Of a DNA stretch of 64,000 nucleotides, positions 58,700 to 64,000 are shown one piece after another. This DNA is from Claveliimonas sp034178805 (GTDB lineage Bacteria; Bacillota; Clostridia; Lachnospirales; Lachnospiraceae). How positions within the stretch are numbered: position 1 is the first letter of the stretch; each line of letters opens with the position of its first letter. The position numbers and the translations under genes are program-made. Under the pieces are notes generated by a model. It searched no databases. It was not told where the DNA came from and saw only the letters and a list, made by a program, of their open reading frames with translations. The stretch is taken from NCBI RefSeq assembly GCF_050314255.1, contig NZ_JBNPMZ010000013.1, positions 1 through 64,000 on the forward strand. The letters are read 5' to 3'.

Positions 58700-60444
58700 T
58701 ACGGACTTTGTTACATGAGGTAAAGGAATATAAGAAAGCGTCCTTTGCGACGCCTGTTTTTATGATACTGGAAGTAATTATGGAGATGATTATCCCGTAT
58801 CTGATGGCATCCATTATTGATGACGGAGTCAACAAGGGGGATATCGGACATATTTACAGGGTAGGAGGGATTATGATTGTGGCGGCGGCTATGGGTCTAC
58901 TGGCAGGACTTCTCGGAGGACGTTACGGTGCGAAAGCTTCCACAGGATTTGCAAAAAATCTGAGAGAGGCAATGTTTAACCACATCCAGACATTTTCATT
59001 TTCCAGCATCGATAAATTCAGTACGGCCGGATTGGTGACCCGTCTGACTACGGATGTAACCAATGTTCAAAATGCGTATCAGATGTGTCTTCGAATGCTT
59101 ATGAGAGCGCCTGCCAGCTTGATTTGTGCGATGGCCATGGCATTTTTTATAAATAGACGCCTGGCAAGCGTTTATCTGGTAGCAGTGATGATTCTTGGTG
59201 TTGTTCTAATGTTTATTATCAGTCATGCTACGAGATATTTTCAGCAGGCATTTCCCAAATATGACGCATTGAATGAATCTGTGCAGGAAAATGTATCAGC
59301 CATTCGTGTCGTAAAAGCTTATGTGAGAGAAGAGGAGGAAACCAGGAAATTTAAGAAGGCGAGTGAGAATATTTACAGGATATTTGTAAAGGCGGAAAAT
59401 AATCTTGTGTACAATGCGCCGATAATGCAGCTTACGGTATATACATGTATTCTTCTGATCAGCTGGCTTGGTGCAAAAATGATTGTTTCCTCAACTCTGA
59501 CTACCGGTGAGCTTATGAGTCTTTTAGCCTACTGTATGAATATTCTGATGAACCTTATGATGCTGTCCATGGTATTTGTCATGATATCCATGAGTATGGC
59601 AAGTGTCAGACGTATCTCAGAGGTACTGAACGAGGTCAGTGATATCCAGAATCCGGATCACCCGGTGACAGAAGTAAAAGACGGAAGCATTACATTTTTT
59701 CATGTGAATTTTTCATATAAAAAAGATAATGATGAGCCTGTTTTAAAAGATATTAATCTGGATATCCATTCCGGTGAGACTATCGGAATTATCGGTGGAA
59801 CCGGAAGCGCGAAAACGAGCCTCGTGAACCTGATCAGCCGTCTTTATGATGTGACTGATGGGGAAGTGCGGGTTGGAGGATGCAATGTAAAGGATTATGA
59901 TATGGAAGCACTTCGTAATCAGGTGTCTGTAGTACTTCAGAACAATGTGTTATTCTCCGGTACAATTTTAGAAAATTTACGATGGGGCAATCGAAATGCT
60001 ACAGAAGAGGAATGTGTGAATGTCTGCAGGCTTGCCTGTGCAGATGAGTTTATCCAGAGATTTCCGATGAAATATGAGACGCACATTGAGCAGGGAGGAA
60101 ATAATGTATCCGGCGGACAGAAGCAGAGACTCTGTATTGCCAGGGCACTCCTGAAAAAACCTAAAATACTGATTCTGGATGACAGCACCAGTGCGGTCGA
60201 TACTGCTACGGATGCGAAGATAAGAAGAGCATTCCGGGAGGAAATACCGGACACCACGAAACTGATCATTGCCCAGAGGATTTCCAGTGTTCAGGATGCG
60301 GACCGGATCATTGTCATGGATGAAGGCAGAGTTCATGGATTTGGTACCCATGAAGAATTGTTGGAAACAAATGAAATCTACCGCGAGGTATATGAGTCCC
60401 AGATGAAGGGCAGCGGCGATTTTGATGAAAAGGCAGGTGAGTAA
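58696..60444 (+). CDS. ABC exporter half-transporter, degenerate-site subunit
   Basis: This 582-residue half-transporter has six membrane spans followed by an ATPase domain. Walker A is GGTGSAKTS (about 365), with Ala where the last Gly of GxGK normally lies. Signature VSGGQKQR (about 470) is intact. Walker B is ILILDDSTS (about 491), with Asp replacing the catalytic Glu, and the switch His is Gln (IAQRIS, about 524). It is the non-catalytic half of a heterodimeric exporter and is paralogous to the gene at 749, but lacks the big extracellular insertion. Confidence 0.9.
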   Translation: MIRTLLHEVKEYKKASFATPVFMILEVIMEMIIPYLMASIIDDGVNKGDIGHIYRVGGIMIVAAAMGLLAGLLGGRYGAKASTGFAKNLREAMFNHIQTFSFSSIDKFSTAGLVTRLTTDVTNVQNAYQMCLRMLMRAPASLICAMAMAFFINRRLASVYLVAVMILGVVLMFIISHATRYFQQAFPKYDALNESVQENVSAIRVVKAYVREEEETRKFKKASENIYRIFVKAENNLVYNAPIMQLTVYTCILLISWLGAKMIVSSTLTTGELMSLLAYCMNILMNLMMLSMVFVMISMSMASVRRISEVLNEVSDIQNPDHPVTEVKDGSITFFHVNFSYKKDNDEPVLKDINLDIHSGETIGIIGGTGSAKTSLVNLISRLYDVTDGEVRVGGCNVKDYDMEALRNQVSVVLQNNVLFSGTILENLRWGNRNATEEECVNVCRLACADEFIQRFPMKYETHIEQGGNNVSGGQKQRLCIARALLKKPKILILDDSTSAVDTATDAKIRRAFREEIPDTTKLIIAQRISSVQDADRIIVMDEGRVHGFGTHEELLETNEIYREVYESQMKGSGDFDEKAGE

Positions 60445-60447
60445 AAG

Positions 60448-62352
60448 ATGGCAGGACCGATGAGAAAAGAAACGAGAGGCATGAAATCCCAGGTGAAGGA
60501 TCCGGGAAAAATTTTTCTAAGATTGATGAATTATGTGTTTCGTACATATAAGTATCATTACATTGCAGTTGTGATCCTGATTTTTATCGGAGTAATTGCA
60601 AATGTGCAGGGAACAATGTTTACGAAAAATCTGATTGACGATTATATTACACCGCTTCTGCTTTCCGACACGCCGGATTTTGCGCCGCTTGCATATGCGA
60701 TTGCGAGGGTGGCGGGCTTTTATCTGATAGGAATACTGGCAACATTTGCTTATAATAAGATTATGGTGTATGTAACCCAGGGCACTCTTCAGAATATGAG
60801 AGATGACCTGTTTGAAAATATGCAGAAGCTGCCAATTAAGTATTTTGATACTCATGCCCATGGCGATATCATGTCAATCTATACCAATGATATTGATACG
60901 TTACGCCAGATGATCAGCCAGAGTATTCCTCAGATCATAAACAGTGGGTTTACAATTGTAAGTGTGCTGATCAGTATGATTATCCTGAATGTGCCGCTGA
61001 CAATTGTGACGCTGATTATGGTGGGAATTATGCTGTACTGTACAAAGCTGGCAGCGGGAAACAGCGGAAAATATTTCCTGAAACAGCAAAAGAATCTTGG
61101 CGCTGTGAATGGATTTATTGAAGAAATGATGAATGGGCAGAAGGTGGTTAAGGTATTCTGCCACGAGGAAGAGAACAAAGAGGCTTTTCGGAAATTAAAT
61201 CAGGAGCTTTTTGGAAGTGCTGACCTTGCAAATTCATTTGCAAATATCCTGGGACCTATCAATGCACAGCTTGGAAATATCAGCTATGTTGTGTGCGCAA
61301 TCGTAGGCGGCGCTCTGGCGCTTGGAAAGGTTGGAGGGTTTACGCTGGGAGGACTGGCAAGCTTCCTGACATTTAACAGGAGCTTCAGCATGCCGATCAA
61401 CCAGGTGAGTCAGCAGCTGAATGCTATCGTTATGGCTATGGCGGGTGCTGAGAGATTCTTTAAGCTGTTGGATGAAGAACCGGAAAAAGATGATGGATAT
61501 GTGACACTTGTGAATGCAAGGGAAGTGGACGGTCAGCTTACCGAGTGTGAGGAAAGAACCGGCTGCTGGGCATGGAAGCACACCCACCGCTCAGATGGAA
61601 CCACAGATTACGTGAAGGTTCGGGGAGATGTGGTGTTCAATGGAGTGGATTTCGGATATAATGACGATAAGATTGTCCTTCATGATGTGAAGCTATATGC
61701 GAATCCGGGACAGAAGATTGCTTTCGTGGGGTCTACCGGAGCAGGGAAGACCACGATTACCAATCTGATCAACCGTTTCTATGATATCCAGGATGGAAAG
61801 ATCCGTTATGACGGGATCAATATTAATAAGATACGCAAAGCAGACCTTCGACGTTCCATGGGAATCGTACTTCAGGATACCCATTTATTTACCGGGACGG
61901 TAAAGGAAAATATTCGTTTTGGTAAACTGAATGCGACGGATGAAGAGGTGGTGGCAGCCGCAAAACTTGCCAATGCAGACGGATTTATCCGGAGGCTTCC
62001 GGATGGATATGATACTATGCTTACCGGGGACGGAGCCAGCTTAAGTCAGGGACAGAGGCAGCTTCTGTCCATTGCGAGGGCGGCAATTGCAGATCCGCCA
62101 GTGCTGATACTGGATGAGGCAACCAGCTCTATCGATACCCGGACAGAGCGGATCGTGCAGGATGGTATGGATAAGCTGATGAAGGGCAGAACTACATTTG
62201 TCATTGCTCATCGCCTGTCTACCATAAGAAATGCAGATTGTATCATGGTGTTGGAACAGGGAAGGATTATTGAGCGTGGAACACATGAGGAACTGCTGGA
62301 AGAGAAAGGTAAGTACTATCAGCTGTATACGGGAAAGAGTGTTTCTGCATAG
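60448..62352 (+). CDS. ABC exporter half-transporter, catalytic subunit
   Basis: This 634-residue partner subunit has canonical Walker A GSTGAGKTT (about 427), Walker B LILDEATSS (about 552) and switch His IAHRLS (about 585), but signature LSQGQRQ (about 531). About 40 extra residues (CEERTGCWAWKHTHRSDG, about 360-385) lie between the membrane and ATPase domains. It is three bases after its partner. The pattern of one consensus and one degenerate ATP site matches the first cassette. The gene ends 18 bases before mobA. Confidence 0.92.
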   Translation: MAGPMRKETRGMKSQVKDPGKIFLRLMNYVFRTYKYHYIAVVILIFIGVIANVQGTMFTKNLIDDYITPLLLSDTPDFAPLAYAIARVAGFYLIGILATFAYNKIMVYVTQGTLQNMRDDLFENMQKLPIKYFDTHAHGDIMSIYTNDIDTLRQMISQSIPQIINSGFTIVSVLISMIILNVPLTIVTLIMVGIMLYCTKLAAGNSGKYFLKQQKNLGAVNGFIEEMMNGQKVVKVFCHEEENKEAFRKLNQELFGSADLANSFANILGPINAQLGNISYVVCAIVGGALALGKVGGFTLGGLASFLTFNRSFSMPINQVSQQLNAIVMAMAGAERFFKLLDEEPEKDDGYVTLVNAREVDGQLTECEERTGCWAWKHTHRSDGTTDYVKVRGDVVFNGVDFGYNDDKIVLHDVKLYANPGQKIAFVGSTGAGKTTITNLINRFYDIQDGKIRYDGININKIRKADLRRSMGIVLQDTHLFTGTVKENIRFGKLNATDEEVVAAAKLANADGFIRRLPDGYDTMLTGDGASLSQGQRQLLSIARAAIADPPVLILDEATSSIDTRTERIVQDGMDKLMKGRTTFVIAHRLSTIRNADCIMVLEQGRIIERGTHEELLEEKGKYYQLYTGKSVSA

Positions 62353-62370
62353 GGGTAGAAGACAGAAAAA

Positions 62371-62949
62371 ATGATGGATGGATTGATATTGGCAGGAGGA
62401 AAGAGCCTGCGCATGGAAGGGAAACATAAAGGTTTCCTTGTCTATAATAAAGAAACTTTTATGGAGCGACTGATCAGGGAAATGAAAAGAGAGGCGGAAC
62501 ATCTGTGGATATCTTATGGTACGGAGATACATGCTTCTTACGAAGGATGCCCGGTAATTATGGATGAATATCCAGGGTGTGGCCCGATTGGAGGAATTCA
62601 TGCCGGGCTTCGGCAATGTCAGGCAGATGCTATGATGGTGGCGGCATGCGATATGCCATTTTTAAGAGCAGAGTTATACAGGCATTTGAAGACAAAAATG
62701 GGATCGGCTGATGGAGTGGTTCCGGTGGTAAGGGAAAGAATTCATCCCCTTGCAGCCATCTACAGTAAAAGAATTCTTCCGGTTCTTGAGGAGCAGATTT
62801 CAAATGAAAATTATCGGCTGACAAATGCTCTGATAAGATTGAATATAAAATATGTGGATGTGACGGGGATGAATGAATTTGAAAAGATGCTTCGAAATAT
62901 TAATACAGTAGAAGAATATGGAAATTTATACGAAGTGAAAAATACATAA
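62371..62949 (+). CDS. mobA: Molybdenum cofactor guanylyltransferase
   Basis: This 192-residue nucleotidyltransferase begins LILAGGKSLRMEGKHKGFL, the GTP-binding block of MobA. The conserved GPIGGIHAGL (about 71) and VAACDMPFL (about 90), with the metal-binding Asp, are also present. It attaches GMP to molybdopterin to make the bis-MGD type cofactor. The next gene is moeA, so the pair belongs to molybdenum cofactor synthesis; no molybdoenzyme is visible in the window. The ribosome site is weak, and it may depend on readthrough from the exporter genes. Confidence 0.88.
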   Translation: MMDGLILAGGKSLRMEGKHKGFLVYNKETFMERLIREMKREAEHLWISYGTEIHASYEGCPVIMDEYPGCGPIGGIHAGLRQCQADAMMVAACDMPFLRAELYRHLKTKMGSADGVVPVVRERIHPLAAIYSKRILPVLEEQISNENYRLTNALIRLNIKYVDVTGMNEFEKMLRNINTVEEYGNLYEVKNT

Positions 62950-62961
62950 AGGGGTAAATAT

Positions 62962-64000
62962 ATGGAAAGCTTATCATTAGAAGATGCACTTAATATTTTG
63001 CTTTCAAAAGTAAATCAAATCAGGGAGTGTGAAATGGTTTCCCTGTGGGAGAGCGTGGGGCGTGTTTTATCTGAAAATATTACCGCAGTGAGAAATCAGC
63101 CGCCCTTTCCCCGCTCTCCACTGGATGGATATGCAGTCAGAAGTGTGGATATAAAAGGTGCTTCCAGAGAACGTCCGGTGAAGCTTAAGGTAATTGATGA
63201 AGTAGATGCAGGTCATGTGACGGAAAAGACTGTAGAGTACGGAATGGCAGTGAGAATCATGACCGGTGCACCGATTCCGGAAGGTGCGGACTGTGTCATC
63301 CGACAGGAGGATACAGATTACGGAGAAGATAACGTAAAAATTTATAAAGAAATACAAAAATTTCAGAATTACTGCTTTGAAGGCGAGGATTATAGAGCCG
63401 GGACGGTTCTTTTGAAGAAGGGAATGCAGATCGGTTCTGTTGAAGCAGGGGTTCTTGCGAGTCTGGGACTGGAGAACGTGCCGGTATACCGAAAAATTAA
63501 GGCAGCAGTACTGACAACCGGAGATGAGATCATGCTGCCCGGGGAGAAGCTGCTTCCGGGGAAAATATATGATTCGAATCTCTATACACTGGTGACACGA
63601 CTTCATTCCTTTGGAATTGAGATTGTTTACAAAGGGCGCGTGGAGGATGATGCCAGGAAGGCAGCCGGGATCATAAAAAAGGCGGCAGAAAAGGCGGACA
63701 TCATGATTACTACCGGCGGAGTATCTGTGGGAAAAAAGGATATTATGCATGAAGTTTTGGATATCCTGCATGCGGACAGGCTGTTCTGGAGAATAGCAAT
63801 AAAACCCGGAATGCCGACGTTGTGTGCTGATTATGAGGGGAAGCTTTTGATCTGTCTGTCCGGAAATCCGTACGGTGCGGCGGTGAATTTGGAATTGCTG
63901 GTACGTCCGGTTCTTGCAGTGATGGCAGGAAGAAAAGATTTGGAAATTAAAAGGGTGAAAGCTGTGTGCCGGGGCACATTTCCGAAAAAAAGTCCGGTCA
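62962..64000 (+). CDS. moeA: Molybdopterin molybdotransferase MoeA (3' end beyond window)
   Basis: The first 346 codons of a MoeA open here and run off the window. It inserts molybdate into adenylated molybdopterin. Recognisable motifs are FPRSPLDGYAVRS (about 49), RIMTGAPIPEGADCVI (about 100), TTGDEIMLPGE (about 190), MITTGGVSVGKKD (about 251) and CLSGNPYGAAV (about 307). GGGG lies upstream of the ATG at 62962, 12 bases after mobA. Confidence 0.93.
   Translation, partial: MESLSLEDALNILLSKVNQIRECEMVSLWESVGRVLSENITAVRNQPPFPRSPLDGYAVRSVDIKGASRERPVKLKVIDEVDAGHVTEKTVEYGMAVRIMTGAPIPEGADCVIRQEDTDYGEDNVKIYKEIQKFQNYCFEGEDYRAGTVLLKKGMQIGSVEAGVLASLGLENVPVYRKIKAAVLTTGDEIMLPGEKLLPGKIYDSNLYTLVTRLHSFGIEIVYKGRVEDDARKAAGIIKKAAEKADIMITTGGVSVGKKDIMHEVLDILHADRLFWRIAIKPGMPTLCADYEGKLLICLSGNPYGAAVNLELLVRPVLAVMAGRKDLEIKRVKAVCRGTFPKKSPV

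Overview
The window is a chromosomal segment of a low-to-moderate G+C, Gram-positive anaerobe, most likely a member of the Lachnospiraceae (Clostridia). That placement is inferred from several things: strong AGGAGG-type ribosome binding sites; a T-box leader in front of an indirect Asn-tRNA operon (archaeal-type AspRS plus GatCAB); an ATP-type PEP carboxykinase; a CIRCE operator on htpG; and several families I associate with this group (DUF5721, DUF4358, DHHW, DUF6465-like, CmpB-like). I see no prophage, insertion sequence, CRISPR array, rRNA or tRNA gene. The segment reads as core chromosome with some accessory surface and transport cassettes.

Layout. 1-4754: a MarR regulator and a heterodimeric ABC exporter. 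4800-8599: the SbcCD nuclease. 8713-10506: a PurF-like protein lacking its N-terminal nucleophile cysteine, then an Hpt-domain protein. 10604-13382: an AIM24-like protein, a Lys/Ala-rich small protein, a possible untranslated transcript and membrane proteins. 13491-16559: a CapA-like protein on the minus strand and a ClC exchanger. 16605-21539: T-box, nondiscriminating AspRS and gatCAB. 21700-25113: a giant coiled-coil FtsX-type permease with no ATPase beside it. 25153-27353: CIRCE-controlled htpG. 27964-31890: an SGNH-DUF4358-MBOAT-DHHW cassette that looks like a cell-surface O-acylation system. 31921-38678: RluF, LigA, a divergent ClpX, a Csp-like subtilase, a coiled-coil protein and a signal peptidase II-like protein. 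38681-47056: a 2-hydroxyacid dehydrogenase, an exported C39-like peptidase, a DnaJ-like protein, a homodimer-type ABC exporter, and an Fe-S aldo/keto reductase, PHP hydrolase and aldehyde dehydrogenase. 47133-49405: feoAB under a Fur-like box. 49576-52596: a CmpB-like membrane protein and a surface adhesin with a long leader. 52618-56310: leuC-leuD-thrC-cdd. 56413-58110: pckA. 58247-62352: a second MarR plus heterodimeric ABC exporter cassette. 62371-64000: mobA and the start of moeA.

Regulation visible in the DNA is rich: a T-box, a CIRCE box, a Fur-like box between facing -35 elements, two sets of candidate MarR operators, and a terminator whose 3' arm contains the next gene's Shine-Dalgarno. 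Two long palindromes share a core of about 22 bp and sit directly behind gatB and the aldehyde dehydrogenase gene, which suggests a dispersed repeat family used as terminators.

The best candidates for something under-described are the Cys1-less PurF paralogue, the paired MarR/degenerate-site exporters (one with a large extracellular insertion), the divergent ClpX, the surface O-acylation cassette, the unexplained leader RNA of the adhesin and the possible non-coding transcript near 12.0-12.3 kb. All functional statements come from reading motifs by eye; no database search was run.
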